NCBI RefSeq assembly: GCF_014640535.1
Contig: NZ_BMHD01000004.1
Coordinates: 21,325 to 74,234, forward strand
DNA length: 52,910 nt
Source of the DNA: Cnuibacter physcomitrellae
GTDB taxonomy: Bacteria > Actinomycetota > Actinomycetes > Actinomycetales > Microbacteriaceae
Reading direction: 5' to 3'
Shown in pieces: positions 21,712-30,933 of the stretch. Each line of letters starts with the position of its first letter. The stretch's first letter is position 1. The notes beneath the pieces are model-generated. The model made no database searches, was not told the origin of the DNA, and saw nothing but the letters and a program-made list of their open reading frames with translations. Made by a program: the position numbers and the translations under genes.

Positions 21712-24342
21712 CTACTGTCGCCACACCTCGACCTGGTCGAGTGACGCCCAGTTATTCGCCGACCCCTTCGAATACATCCCGACCGTCAACTGCCCGTTCG
21801 TCACGACGACTCCACTTACGCTCAATCTCCGCCAGTTCGGATGACCGAGTGCGGGAAGGTCTGACTTCAATTCGGGCACACCCGCGCCATAGTTCTTCAC
21901 CGAGAGGAATGCGGCGCTCTGACCCCCTCCTCCTTCGCCCCATGCCGTGACGGTGTATGTGCCGTTCGGCAGTGCGATGGTCTGATCGGTGAAAACCTCG
22001 AATGCGGCTGCCTTGTAATGCGTCAGCCGCTTGGTGCCCTCGAACGCGTTCGTCTCGGTGAAGTCGGCATCCGCACTGGCGCCTGACGCCCCACCCCAGG
22101 TTCCCCACGAGGCGGGGCTCTGTGTCGGAGGGTTCGCTTCGAACCCACGGTTCGGAACCGCGACGTCAGAGATGGCACCGTACACCGGCTGTGGCGCAGC
22201 GCCGAGACGCAGGTAGTCGAGCTGCACATAGCCGCCACCTGTCGCCGGTTTCGACAGCTTGATGGTGTTCGATCCCGCGGCGAGCGTCACGGGCACGGTA
22301 ACGACGTTTCGAGAGAATTGACCCCACGCCTCTGTCCTTGGAAATGGCACAGTGGCTTTCGTCGCTCCGTTCACGGCGAGAGCGAGGCTGCTGAGGCCAC
22401 CAGAACCATTGGCTTGGACGATCTCGGCACGGTACTCGCCGGCCGCCGGTGCCGTCACGGTGAACTGCACGAAGTCTCCAGGGTCGTCGATACCCCCGAC
22501 GTACGCCCCACCTGAAGCGGTCGCGCCGGTCAAGATCTCCGCGCCGCCTCGAGAGCTGGATTCCGCCTCGTAGAGGGTCGTCGAGGGTTGGCTGATCTGC
22601 ACTACCTCGATGTTGTCGATGGCGGCAAACCCGGTCGGGCCGGGCGGCAGATACAGGCCCACCTCGCTGGTAGTCGACGTCGCCGTGAACTCGATCGACC
22701 GGTTCACCCACTGATAGTTAGGCGAGCCGTAGGTCGCGACAACGGAAGCGTATAGCGGTGAGGAACCTGAGTTCACAGTCAGCCGCGCATTCTGATTCGC
22801 TTGGACAAAAGCGCTGACCCGATAACTCGCTCCGACCTGCAGACCGCGAACTGTGGTCGTCAGTTTGGCCTCGGGCACTTCCGCGTCGGTGACGATCGTT
22901 CCCTTCCACGCTCCCGACTGGGCGGTTCCGTTGGCCTCTGCGTACACGTTGGGCGTGCCGGGGTCGGCGCCGGGCGTCCAGGCGGTCCATCCCGCAAGGG
23001 TTCCGCGCTCGAAGTCGGCGTTGTCGATGAGAACGGTCTTCTCGGGCTGGATGGTCTGGGCGTTCACGTAGAAGTTTGTGGCATCCTGCGATCCACCTCG
23101 CGCGACGATCTGTGCTGCGGCGTTGTCACGGTAAAGGGCGGCGAGGGAGTCCCACGACTGGCTGCGAGGGTAGTCGTTCTTGATGTATGGCGGGAACCCG
23201 GTGACGGCATCGTTGATGTAGCGACCCGCCCCGTTTTGGTAGATGCGGTCCTTGAACTCCTGAGGTGTGCCGGCCATGCCCTTGATGATGCCCATCAGTC
23301 CCGCCACTCCGGAGGCCGTGCAGTCGGCGTCGTTGCCTATCAGCGATGCGATCTTGAGGGTGGTGAGGTAGTCATTGTCGCCATACAGGATCGCTATAAG
23401 CAGCGATCCGTTGTTTCGATCGGGGATGGCCTGTTGGTTGTCCTGTCCGTAGACATTCCGCACGAACGACATGAGCTCGCCTTGGGCCCACCGCCAGTCG
23501 GTGGAGTTCTGTTGATGGAGCGCGGTCACCTTCTGATAGATCTGGTAAGGCCAGCCGTTTCGAGGGAGAGCCGCCGATGCCTGGGCCAGCACGTCGCGTA
23601 CGTCGGTCGCGAAGTACGCCAGGGAGTACGTGGTGCCGTAGAACTCGGCCCAGGTGACGGAGTCCCATTCTGTGGTTACGGAAGCGAATTTGCCCGTCAA
23701 GTCGCGTGCGGTCGCGGGCATGCCCGGGGCCACCATTCCGAGGGTGTCGTTCTCAATGTAGGCCTCGGTCAGCCAGTAGAAGCGGTTGTACTCGGCTGAG
23801 CCGGTTGCAGGGGGGAGGTATCCCTGGTTGCGCATCAGCCCGTTCGCGAGTTCGCCGGGTCCCCAGTCGCCCACGTTGTGCGCTACCCATTCGTCTTTAA
23901 TGTCCTGCGCTGTCGTGTCCGGGCCGTGCGCGGCGAGAATGTGTTGGTTGAAGAAGTCGATGTGGTAGTCGTCGTCACTGCCCACCTCGTTCGATGCAAA
24001 GTTTGGTGCCCCCACCCGGTCGTAGCCGGGGTATCCGTTTGGTGTCCAGCACGAGGCGGGGGCGTCGCCGGAGTATGGCCCGTATGCAGGACGGAAGCAG
24101 GTCTCATCGGTCATCGCCGTGGTCTGCTTGTACTCATAGCCGGTGACGACGCCACCGACCTGCCCCAGGATGCCCGCCAGGGTCTTGTCCAGATAGGTGG
24201 CCTTTGAGATGGTCAACGTCGCTGCCTCAGCTGAGCTGACAGGCACGGTCGCGACGATTGTGCCTGCGAGAAGAGCGCAGAGACCGGTTGCCGCCACTGC
24301 GCGACGTAGTCGATGAAATCCGGGGACGGGGGTCTTGCGCAT
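21712..24342 (-). CDS. Secreted ADP-ribosylglycohydrolase-fold protein with carbohydrate-binding modules
   Basis: An 876-residue secreted protein from ATG 24342, with a signal peptide to about residue 40 (ending SSAEAA). Residues 45-470 have the ADP-ribosylglycohydrolase (DraG) plan: KTLAGILGQVGG at the start, a metal site GSDDDYHID (Asp123-125), and a second one LIGNDADCTASGVAGLMG (about 335-352), equivalent to the GGDADT motif. Beta-rich modules follow: about 490-585 (FERGTLAGW type), a CBM6-like module at 590-715 (LYEAESSSRGGAEI), and a last one to the C terminus. Secretion and CBMs argue for a glycan or nucleoside-sugar substrate rather than ADP-ribosyl proteins. Last gene of the sugar operon. 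Confidence 0.85.
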   Translation of the reverse strand: MRKTPVPGFHRLRRAVAATGLCALLAGTIVATVPVSSAEAATLTISKATYLDKTLAGILGQVGGVVTGYEYKQTTAMTDETCFRPAYGPYSGDAPASCWTPNGYPGYDRVGAPNFASNEVGSDDDYHIDFFNQHILAAHGPDTTAQDIKDEWVAHNVGDWGPGELANGLMRNQGYLPPATGSAEYNRFYWLTEAYIENDTLGMVAPGMPATARDLTGKFASVTTEWDSVTWAEFYGTTYSLAYFATDVRDVLAQASAALPRNGWPYQIYQKVTALHQQNSTDWRWAQGELMSFVRNVYGQDNQQAIPDRNNGSLLIAILYGDNDYLTTLKIASLIGNDADCTASGVAGLMGIIKGMAGTPQEFKDRIYQNGAGRYINDAVTGFPPYIKNDYPRSQSWDSLAALYRDNAAAQIVARGGSQDATNFYVNAQTIQPEKTVLIDNADFERGTLAGWTAWTPGADPGTPNVYAEANGTAQSGAWKGTIVTDAEVPEAKLTTTVRGLQVGASYRVSAFVQANQNARLTVNSGSSPLYASVVATYGSPNYQWVNRSIEFTATSTTSEVGLYLPPGPTGFAAIDNIEVVQISQPSTTLYEAESSSRGGAEILTGATASGGAYVGGIDDPGDFVQFTVTAPAAGEYRAEIVQANGSGGLSSLALAVNGATKATVPFPRTEAWGQFSRNVVTVPVTLAAGSNTIKLSKPATGGGYVQLDYLRLGAAPQPVYGAISDVAVPNRGFEANPPTQSPASWGTWGGASGASADADFTETNAFEGTKRLTHYKAAAFEVFTDQTIALPNGTYTVTAWGEGGGGQSAAFLSVKNYGAGVPELKSDLPALGHPNWRRLSVSGVVVTNGQLTVGMYSKGSANNWASLDQVEVWRQ

Positions 24343-24440
24343 GCGGGCTCTCCTTCGAGCTGATGCAAGGTGCCGCGACCGGCCGGTCGCGGCAGGAGGG
24401 AGCGTGGGGGCGGGTCGGCCCGCCCCCACGCCGGCGCATG

Positions 24441-26102
24441 TCAGGCGCGCGCCGTGACCGGCAGGAAGCGGTCAGCGTATTCGTGAGCGTCGGACACAAT
24501 CTGCGCCACCCGCTCAGGTGCCTTGTCGAGCGTGTCCTCGACGATGCCGATGGTCGGGATGACTCCCTTCCGCACCGGCAGACGCCACGCCGACACGTAC
24601 CCCGCCTCGTGCACGCCGGAGGAGCCGTGTGCCGGGTCGCCTAAATTGACGTGCCCGAACGAGCGGTTCGTACGATCGAAGAGTTCCGCGTCGGGAACGT
24701 CGTGGAACACTGGCACGTTGTCGTGATGTCCAGTCTGCACGAGAGGGGTGATGCCGCCGATCGCATCGAACCACGCCTCACCGGCTACGAGGTGGCCGGG
24801 GAGCTCGCTGTGGATCTCGTCGATCAGCGCTCGAAGGCCGGTTGTGGTGTCGCCGTTGGGGTCGTTCGCATGCATCGCGGTGATGTCGAGGAAGGTTGCA
24901 TCGAACTCGAACCGGTGTTGCAGTGCCGCGATCTGCCCGACGAGGTGCGCACGCCAGGGCGCGAAGGCGGGGTTGATCAGGGCGCCGCTGTGGTCGTAGT
25001 GTCGGCTGGCGTCCCAGTCGACGGATCCCGCGTCCGTCAGTCCGCTCGGGCGCCTCAGCAGGCCGGGTTCGGCCCAACGCTCGAAACCGGGCACGTCGCG
25101 CGCCGCGACGTTGGCTCCGAACATAGGCATCACGTGTACGCCTAGGTCCCGCGCCTCGCTGACGAGCCGACGGAACGCGTCTTCACCGCCCATCACAGGG
25201 TCGACGTCGTAGCGCCCGTAGAAGCGGTAGTACCGCCCTTCCCAACCGGGCAGGTAGGCGAGGATGCGCGACCCGTCGATCTGCGACGCGACGCGGCGGA
25301 TCTTCTGGAGCATACCGTCGTAGTCGTTGAAGACGCGGCCCGTGAAGTGCTGCCCGTGCAGCGTGAGCACGAGCGACTTCTGCCGGAGCCAATCGGGTAC
25401 GTCCGCCCTGACTTCCCACGCCTCGGCGGGATACACGGCTTCGATGTGCTCGCGATGCGCGACGACTGTCGCCTCGGTAGCGGCGGGCGACGATGAGGTC
25501 TCGAGCACCCATGCGGGCGCCTCGAATAGTCGCGCCGGCGCGGTGGCCTCAGCCTCGACAATCAGCTCGATGTCCATCGTCGATGCCGCAGCGGCATCTC
25601 CGAAGTGCGGCACGAAGGCATACGTTTTGGGGCGCGGGCGATCGTCGAGCGAGCGCACGACGAGATCGCTGCCGCTCTGGCCGGTGATGACTGCATAAGG
25701 GCTCGCAAGGTCGAACCACCCGTTCGGGTAGCGGAGCAGCCGCCCTGCTGCGGGGATGTCGAGTGGCTCCTCGCGAACGCCGGTGATTTTCCCGACTGGC
25801 CGGTCATGAAGCGTGAGGCCGATCGAGCGCACCCCGTCGGCATGCTCGCCGGTCACGGCGATCATGACCCCCGCAGGGGTGGGCGTCACTGTGGCCGTGA
25901 GGGTGCCGGCACTGGTGCGCTGCCCACCCGCCCAGGTGAGGCGAGACGTGGTGATGCGCATCCCGCCGTCGGTGTCGGTTGTCGTGTCGACGCTCTGGGG
26001 GTCGACGCCGTAGACGTTGTCGAAGGTGTGCAGCCGGAAGCTGATGTCGCCAACGGATGTGTTGAAGCGCGGGTGCGGCCAGCGGAAGCTGAGGTCCATC
26101 AT
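24441..26102 (-). CDS. Putative TIM-barrel glycoside hydrolase, cytosolic
   Basis: A 553-residue protein with no signal peptide. The N-terminal 200 residues are beta-rich (sandwich-like), followed by a barrel-like region: VLTLHGQHFTGRVFNDYDGM, ILAYLPGWEGRYYRFYGRYD, LGVHVMPMFGANVAA, FDATFLDITAMHAND and HLVAGEAWFDAI. The Asp in FLDIT and the Glu in AGEAW are positioned like a catalytic acid pair in clan GH-A/GH-D enzymes, but the family is not recognised. AGGAGACCCCTCGC precedes ATG 26102. It lies between the substrate-binding protein and the secreted protein, so it probably breaks down the imported saccharide. Confidence 0.6.
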   Translation of the reverse strand: MMDLSFRWPHPRFNTSVGDISFRLHTFDNVYGVDPQSVDTTTDTDGGMRITTSRLTWAGGQRTSAGTLTATVTPTPAGVMIAVTGEHADGVRSIGLTLHDRPVGKITGVREEPLDIPAAGRLLRYPNGWFDLASPYAVITGQSGSDLVVRSLDDRPRPKTYAFVPHFGDAAAASTMDIELIVEAEATAPARLFEAPAWVLETSSSPAATEATVVAHREHIEAVYPAEAWEVRADVPDWLRQKSLVLTLHGQHFTGRVFNDYDGMLQKIRRVASQIDGSRILAYLPGWEGRYYRFYGRYDVDPVMGGEDAFRRLVSEARDLGVHVMPMFGANVAARDVPGFERWAEPGLLRRPSGLTDAGSVDWDASRHYDHSGALINPAFAPWRAHLVGQIAALQHRFEFDATFLDITAMHANDPNGDTTTGLRALIDEIHSELPGHLVAGEAWFDAIGGITPLVQTGHHDNVPVFHDVPDAELFDRTNRSFGHVNLGDPAHGSSGVHEAGYVSAWRLPVRKGVIPTIGIVEDTLDKAPERVAQIVSDAHEYADRFLPVTARA

Positions 26103-26145
26103 GCGAGGGGTCTCCTGATCAGGGTGTGGTGGGAAAGTGGGCGGG

Positions 26146-27426
26146 TCACTTCAGCCGCTCGTCCCACGCTGATTGCGTCGACTGGATGGCGCCGTCGCCC
26201 TGGCCGTCGATGACCCAAGAGCGAATGAACTGCAGGAACGGGCCGGTGGAGTCGATGAAGAGCGAGTTGTACTTCTCGGTCCTCGGCACCTGCGCCTCGG
26301 CAATGAGCTTGTTGGCGGTGACGCGGCGGGGATCGGCCGACGTGTTCGGGTTGTCGATCAGATCGGAGCGCACGACGAGCGATCCGGCCTTGGCCACGAT
26401 GTCGGTCTGCACCTCATCGCTCATGCTCCACTCGATGAAGTCCCAGGCCGTGCCGGCGTTCTTCGCATTCGCAGGAATACCCACGATGTCGCCGCCCACG
26501 AACGACGCGGTTTTCCCGTCGACGCCAGGGATGGGGGTCACATCGAAGTCTGGCCCGTCGTCCGCTCCGTACAGACCGATGCCGAAGCTGCCGAGCGCGA
26601 TCATGCCGATTTTGCCCGACTGGAAGGCGGTGATCCAGGTGGCGCCGGTTTCGTCCTGAGCCGAGCTCGGGATCAGCTTCTCCTCCCACATGGTCTGAAA
26701 CAAGTTCATCGCGTCGGCGACGGCCGGGTCATCCAGAGTGGTGGCGGTGCCGTCCTCGTTCAGGATGTCGCCTCCGTTCGCCCAGATGAACGGGAGCGTC
26801 GTGTAGGCGTTGCACCCGGCGCAGTTGCCGGCGAAGTAGAAACCGTAGGTGTCGTTACCGAGTGCGGTGATTTTGCGTGCGGCGTCGAGGATCTCTTCCG
26901 ATGTGGTGGGAGGAGAGGCTGGGTCCAGTCCGGCGGCCTCGAACAGCGTGGGGTTGTAGTAGAGCAGCGATACGTCGAGCTGGTGCGGGACCCCGTAGAT
27001 CTGGCCGTCCTTGCTGGCGACGTCGACGGCTGCGGGAGCGAGCGCATCCCTGTAATCGAGAGCCTCCACTTTGTCGGTGATGTCGGTGAGCAGGTCCTGG
27101 TTCACGAGGGCCTGAGCGTTGGCGATGTCGACGACGGCGATGTCAGGGGAGTCGCCCGAACTCACTCCCTGGATGAACTTCTGCACGTACTGCGCATCGG
27201 GGATGGCTACGAGGGAGATTTCACGCTCGGGGTTCTGCGCGTTCCACTCTTTAACCATGGCCTCGTCGAGCGGGGCGTCTGCGGCACGCACCCAGAGGGT
27301 TGCCGGACCATTGCCGGCGTTGCCGTTGTCGGAGCCGGCATCGGGGGAGGAGCAGGCGGCGAGGCCTGTGATGAGCGCTGCGGCGAGGCCGGCCGCGACG
27401 ATGCGGGAGGCGTTCTTCGGTTTCAT
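26146..27426 (-). CDS. ABC sugar-binding lipoprotein
   Basis: A 426-residue extracytoplasmic solute-binding protein (family 1). Signal peptide with lipobox LAAC (about residue 23) then a Gly/Asn/Ser linker. Family features include SPDIAVVDIANAQAL, YGVPHQLDVSLLYYNPTLFEAAGLD, TYGFYFAG, TLPFIWANGGDILNEDG and a FVGGDIVGIPANAKN loop. Start ATG 27426 is placed by the signal peptide; a longer frame upstream is noise. It delivers saccharide to the two permeases upstream. Confidence 0.93.
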   Translation of the reverse strand: MKPKNASRIVAAGLAAALITGLAACSSPDAGSDNGNAGNGPATLWVRAADAPLDEAMVKEWNAQNPEREISLVAIPDAQYVQKFIQGVSSGDSPDIAVVDIANAQALVNQDLLTDITDKVEALDYRDALAPAAVDVASKDGQIYGVPHQLDVSLLYYNPTLFEAAGLDPASPPTTSEEILDAARKITALGNDTYGFYFAGNCAGCNAYTTLPFIWANGGDILNEDGTATTLDDPAVADAMNLFQTMWEEKLIPSSAQDETGATWITAFQSGKIGMIALGSFGIGLYGADDGPDFDVTPIPGVDGKTASFVGGDIVGIPANAKNAGTAWDFIEWSMSDEVQTDIVAKAGSLVVRSDLIDNPNTSADPRRVTANKLIAEAQVPRTEKYNSLFIDSTGPFLQFIRSWVIDGQGDGAIQSTQSAWDERLK

Positions 27427-27469
27427 GATTGCCTTTCGGGTGCGGGTGATGGGTGTGATGCGGGAGCGG

Positions 27470-28405
27470 TCAGCCCTTGACGGCGCCAGCTGTGAGGCCG
27501 GCGACGTAGTAGCGCTGAAGCAGAAGGAAGACGACGATGCAAGGCACAGCGGAGACGATGGCTCCGGCTTCGAGCACGCCCCAGTTGAGCGTGCCGAATG
27601 CCCCCGATTGCAGGTTCGCCAGCGCCACCGGCAGTGTGAAGGATTCCTGCTTCGTGGTGAAGATGAGTGCGGCGAGGAATTCATTCCAGGCGTTGAAGAA
27701 GGCGTAGATGGCGACGGTGGCGATGCCCGGCACCACCATCGGTGCCATCACCCGGGTGAGGGTCGTCCACACCGATGCGCCATCCATGATGGCCGCCTCA
27801 TCGATGCCGAGCGGAATCGCTTGAAACGAAGCGCGCATGGTGAACACCCCGAAAGGGAGCACAAAGCTCGTGTAGACGAGGATGAGCCCGAAGACCGAGT
27901 TGGTGAGGTGCCCCGCGTTCAAAATGCTGTACAGCGCCGGGATGATTGACTGGAACGGGATCATGAGGGTGCTGAGCAGCACGATGAAGAGCACACCGCT
28001 TCCGCGGAACCGGAAGCGTGCGAAACCGTAGCCAGCCAGCACGCTGAGCACGGTGCCGAGGGCGACGGTACCGACCGCGGCAAGGGCGCTGTTGCCGACG
28101 TAGCCCCAAATGCCGGCGGAGGCCAGCGAGGTGTAGTTCTCGAGACTGAATTCTTCGGGCAGATAGGTGGGCGGCACTTGTGCGAACTCCGCCGAACTCT
28201 TGAACGAGCTGATGAACAGCCACAGCAGCGGCGAGGCGAAGAGCAGCGCTAGCAGTGCGGCGCAGATGTAGAACGTGGCACTGCGCCAGAAGCTGCGTGA
28301 TGCTCCGGATGGGCGGCGTGGGCGCGGATGACGGCCTTCGGCGGCGACATCCGTTTCGATGCGTTCTTCGGCGAGTGCCAACGTGGGAGGAATGGTGGCG
28401 GTCAT
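27470..28405 (-). CDS. ABC sugar permease, MalG/UgpE-like
   Basis: A 311-residue inner-membrane permease with six predicted helices starting near residue 33. The EAA loop is EAAIMDGASVWTTLTRVMAP (about 205-225), the contact site for the ATPase. The start overlaps the previous permease stop by one base (TGATG). No ATPase gene is in the operon, so a shared ATPase (MsiK type, known in actinobacteria) is inferred. Confidence 0.93.
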   Translation of the reverse strand: MTATIPPTLALAEERIETDVAAEGRHPRPRRPSGASRSFWRSATFYICAALLALLFASPLLWLFISSFKSSAEFAQVPPTYLPEEFSLENYTSLASAGIWGYVGNSALAAVGTVALGTVLSVLAGYGFARFRFRGSGVLFIVLLSTLMIPFQSIIPALYSILNAGHLTNSVFGLILVYTSFVLPFGVFTMRASFQAIPLGIDEAAIMDGASVWTTLTRVMAPMVVPGIATVAIYAFFNAWNEFLAALIFTTKQESFTLPVALANLQSGAFGTLNWGVLEAGAIVSAVPCIVVFLLLQRYYVAGLTAGAVKG

Positions 28406-29343
28406 CAGTCGTTCGCCTTTCGGAGCACGCGGAACTGCACGATGGTGAGCAGGAGGAGCACGACCATGAGGATCACGGACAGCGCGGCGGAGTAGCCGAG
28501 ATCGAAGTCAATGAAAGCGGCCCGGTAGATGAGATATACGACGGTCACGGTTGATCCGTCGGGCCCGCCCTGGGTGAGGATGAAGAACTGGTCGAAGGCG
28601 AGGTAACTGCTGATCACCGTGAGGATGAGCACCAGAGCGATGGTCGGTTTTAGGAGCGGGATAGTGATCGCGGAAAGCTTGCGCCACCAACCGGCGCCGT
28701 CGAGCTCGGCCGCCTCGTAGATGTCAGCGGAAATCGCGTTCATGCCCGACATCAAAAGCAGCATCGTGAGCCCGACGGTCTTCCACACCACCATGAGCAC
28801 GACGATCGCGAAGGCGAGGCCAAAGTTACCGAACCACGAGATTGAGTCGTCGATCCAACCGAGGTCACCCAGGGCGGCGTTGATGACACCGATGCGACCG
28901 TCGAGGATCCAGAGGGTGATGTAGCTCGCGGTAGCGAAGCCGATCACAACCGGCACCACGAAGACTGTGCGGAACACTGGAGTGCCGCGACGCTTGCTCG
29001 TGACCAGGAGGGCAAGAGCGAACCCCACGACGAAAAGCACGGCGGTCACGACGACCGTGTACAGCGTGGTGAAGCCCAACGTTCGCCAGAAGCCCGGGTC
29101 GGCGACCGCGCGCTGATAGTTTTCGCCACCAATGAACGTCATCTTGCCGAGCAACGAGTAGTCGAAGAATGAGACCACCACCGTCCACACCGTGGGAGCG
29201 ACGAACAGCACCGCCACGAGCGCGATCGCCGGGAGTACGAAGTAGAGGCCGGCGCGGTTGCGGCGTCGGAGCGGTGAGCGACTCCGGCCACGAGTCCGAC
29301 TCGCGGTCGGCCGCTCGGGGCCGGTCAGGGGCATCGTTGCCAT
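28405..29343 (-). CDS. ABC sugar permease, MalF/UgpA-like
   Basis: A 312-residue permease with six predicted helices after a basic N terminus. The EAA loop is EAAELDGAGWWRKLSAITIP (about 215-235). First gene of the operon; GAGGATTCC precedes ATG 29343. The promoter lies between the two CGATATCG palindromes, so expression is probably repressed by the divergent LacI-type protein. Confidence 0.93.
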   Translation of the reverse strand: MATMPLTGPERPTASRTRGRSRSPLRRRNRAGLYFVLPAIALVAVLFVAPTVWTVVVSFFDYSLLGKMTFIGGENYQRAVADPGFWRTLGFTTLYTVVVTAVLFVVGFALALLVTSKRRGTPVFRTVFVVPVVIGFATASYITLWILDGRIGVINAALGDLGWIDDSISWFGNFGLAFAIVVLMVVWKTVGLTMLLLMSGMNAISADIYEAAELDGAGWWRKLSAITIPLLKPTIALVLILTVISSYLAFDQFFILTQGGPDGSTVTVVYLIYRAAFIDFDLGYSAALSVILMVVLLLLTIVQFRVLRKAND

Positions 29344-29364
29344 GGAATCCTCGGAATACGAAAT

Positions 29365-29372
29365 CGATATCG
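29365..29372. promoter_or_regulatory. LacI-type operator, ABC-operon side
   Basis: CGATATCG palindrome inside AATCGATATCGG, 22 bases upstream of the permease start. It lies downstream of the minus-strand -35 candidate TTGACG (29408-29413), so bound repressor would block transcription of the sugar operon. Confidence 0.6.
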
Positions 29373-29422
29373 GGGTACTTGATCAGAGTTGCATGGCCGA
29401 TGTAGATTCGTCAAGCTAATTG

Positions 29423-29430
29423 CGATATCG
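29423..29430. promoter_or_regulatory. LacI-type operator, regulator side
   Basis: A second CGATATCG palindrome (TTGCGATATCGTTT), 58 bases from the first and 25 bases before the regulator start. Two operators suggest looping and autorepression. Confidence 0.6.
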
Positions 29431-29454
29431 TTTTCGCGTCGGAGAGGATGAGTT

Positions 29455-30495
29455 ATGACGGATACCTCCGAGGCGCCGCGACGTCGCACAACCCTGAAAG
29501 ATGTCGCCATACGGTCGGGCGTCACCGTCTCCACCGTCTCGAAAGTGGTCAACAACCGGCCGGATGTGGGCGCCGAAGTGCGCCGCCGGGTCCTCGAAAC
29601 GATCGACCTAATGGAGTTTCGTCCAAATCCGGTCGCCCGAGGGCTGCGCACTCAGCGCAGCGACACGATCGCCATCGTGACCGATGACCTCGAGGGCATC
29701 TTCACCACCGCAATGATGCGAGGAGTTGAGGACGCCGCGTCGATTGCCGGGATGGGCGTGCTGCTCTGCAACAGCTATGGCGAACCTGAACGCGAGGCGC
29801 AGCAACTCCGACGCCTGCTCGACCGACAGATCGACGCCCTCATCTTCATGTCAGGCAACCGCGTGGGTCCACGGCCCGACCCGGCGCTCCCAATTCCGGG
29901 CGATGTGCCGGTGGCATACCTCTACGAGTACGGGTCACCGGACATCCCCGCGATTCTTCCCGACGATGAAGGGGGTGCGCGCCTGGCGGTCGAGCACCTC
30001 GCAGCCTGCGGGGCGTCGAGCATTGCGTTCCTGAACGGACCGCGAGAATGGGAGGCGACCGGTGACCGCCTGAGGGGCTACGAGGTTGGGCTGACGCACC
30101 TCGGCCGGTCGCTCGACCCCGGACTGATCGCGACATCGCCGTCATGGACACCGGAGGACGGCTACCACGCCATGAGCCAGTTGCTTGAGCAGCGCCCCAA
30201 TCTCGACGCGGTGTTCTGCGGAAGCGACGATCTGGCGGTCGGTGCGCTTGCCTTACTTCGCGATAGGGGGATCGACGTGCCAACGGAGGTGCAGGTGGTG
30301 GGCTTCGATGACCGCTCGCTCGCGGTGCACCAGCGGCCACCACTGACAACCGTTGCTCTACCTCTTCACGAGATGGGCGTTCGAGCCGGCGAACTCGTGT
30401 TGAACCCTAGACATGCCGTAACAGAAGCTCCAGCTCTCGACCGCGTGCCCTGCACACTCATCGAGCGACAGTCCACGCGCAATCAAACCAGCTAA
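29455..30495 (+). CDS. LacI-family repressor of the sugar operon
   Basis: A 346-residue regulator. The N-terminal HTH and hinge (TLKDVAIRSGVTVSTVSKVV, residues about 11-30; then FRPNPVARGLRTQRS) are followed by a periplasmic-binding-fold effector domain with SGNRVGPRPD, VEHLAACGASSIAFLNGP, FCGSDDLAVGALALLRDRG and VQVVGFDD. GGAGAGGATGAGTT precedes ATG 29455. Divergent from the ABC operon with two palindromic operators between them, so it most likely senses the imported sugar. Confidence 0.92.
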   Translation: MTDTSEAPRRRTTLKDVAIRSGVTVSTVSKVVNNRPDVGAEVRRRVLETIDLMEFRPNPVARGLRTQRSDTIAIVTDDLEGIFTTAMMRGVEDAASIAGMGVLLCNSYGEPEREAQQLRRLLDRQIDALIFMSGNRVGPRPDPALPIPGDVPVAYLYEYGSPDIPAILPDDEGGARLAVEHLAACGASSIAFLNGPREWEATGDRLRGYEVGLTHLGRSLDPGLIATSPSWTPEDGYHAMSQLLEQRPNLDAVFCGSDDLAVGALALLRDRGIDVPTEVQVVGFDDRSLAVHQRPPLTTVALPLHEMGVRAGELVLNPRHAVTEAPALDRVPCTLIERQSTRNQTS

Positions 30496-30567
30496 TTTCC
30501 GTCCACGTTTCAGAAATAGGGTCGAGCCGCAAACCTGTTTCGAGCTACATCTCGTGGTCGCCCTCGA

Positions 30568-30595
30568 ACAGCCGATAATGTACCTTATGTCAACA
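30568..30595 (+). other. dif-like XerC/XerD site, best copy
   Basis: Left arm ACAGCCGATAA (30568-30578), centre TGTACC, right arm TTATGTCAACA (30585-30595). The 11+6+11 layout and both arms resemble dif: E. coli has GCATAA and TTATGTTAA at the same positions. It sits in a relatively AT-rich gap of 207 bases with no gene. Confidence 0.65.
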
Positions 30596-30702
30596 GTGCT
30601 CCTCTTAACCCGATACGTCTTGCGCTTAGAACCCTCCTCGCCCGAGTGAGAATCGCCGGTTGCGGGGTGGCCCCGGTGGCGGCGACGTGCTCTGCTGAAT
30701 GC

Positions 30703-30933
30703 ATGCAGCAAGGCCCTGAGCCACCTCGCTGGTCCTGGTACGTCCCAGTAGCGATCGTCGTCCTGTGCGCCTGCGCTGTGGGCTTTGTCGGCCTCGTGAT
30801 CTGGGTAATCGCTTCCGGCACTAATCCGGCGCTCCTGTTCCTTGTCGGAGTACCCTCAGCAGGCTTTGGAGCAGTCGCTATCGGACGCATCATCACCAAC
30901 AGAAAGAACGGCGCCCGGCGCACTGATATATGA
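30703..30933 (+). CDS. Small two-helix membrane protein between dif-like sites
   Basis: A 76-residue protein from ATG 30703: WYVPVAIVVLCACAVGFVGL extending to WVIASG, then PALLFLVGVPSAGFGAVAIG and a basic tail (RIITNRKNGARRTDI). An upstream in-frame start has no support. The gene lies within a 350-bp segment bounded by two dif-like sites; the second overlaps its last codons. Function unknown. Confidence 0.6.
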   Translation: MQQGPEPPRWSWYVPVAIVVLCACAVGFVGLVIWVIASGTNPALLFLVGVPSAGFGAVAIGRIITNRKNGARRTDI

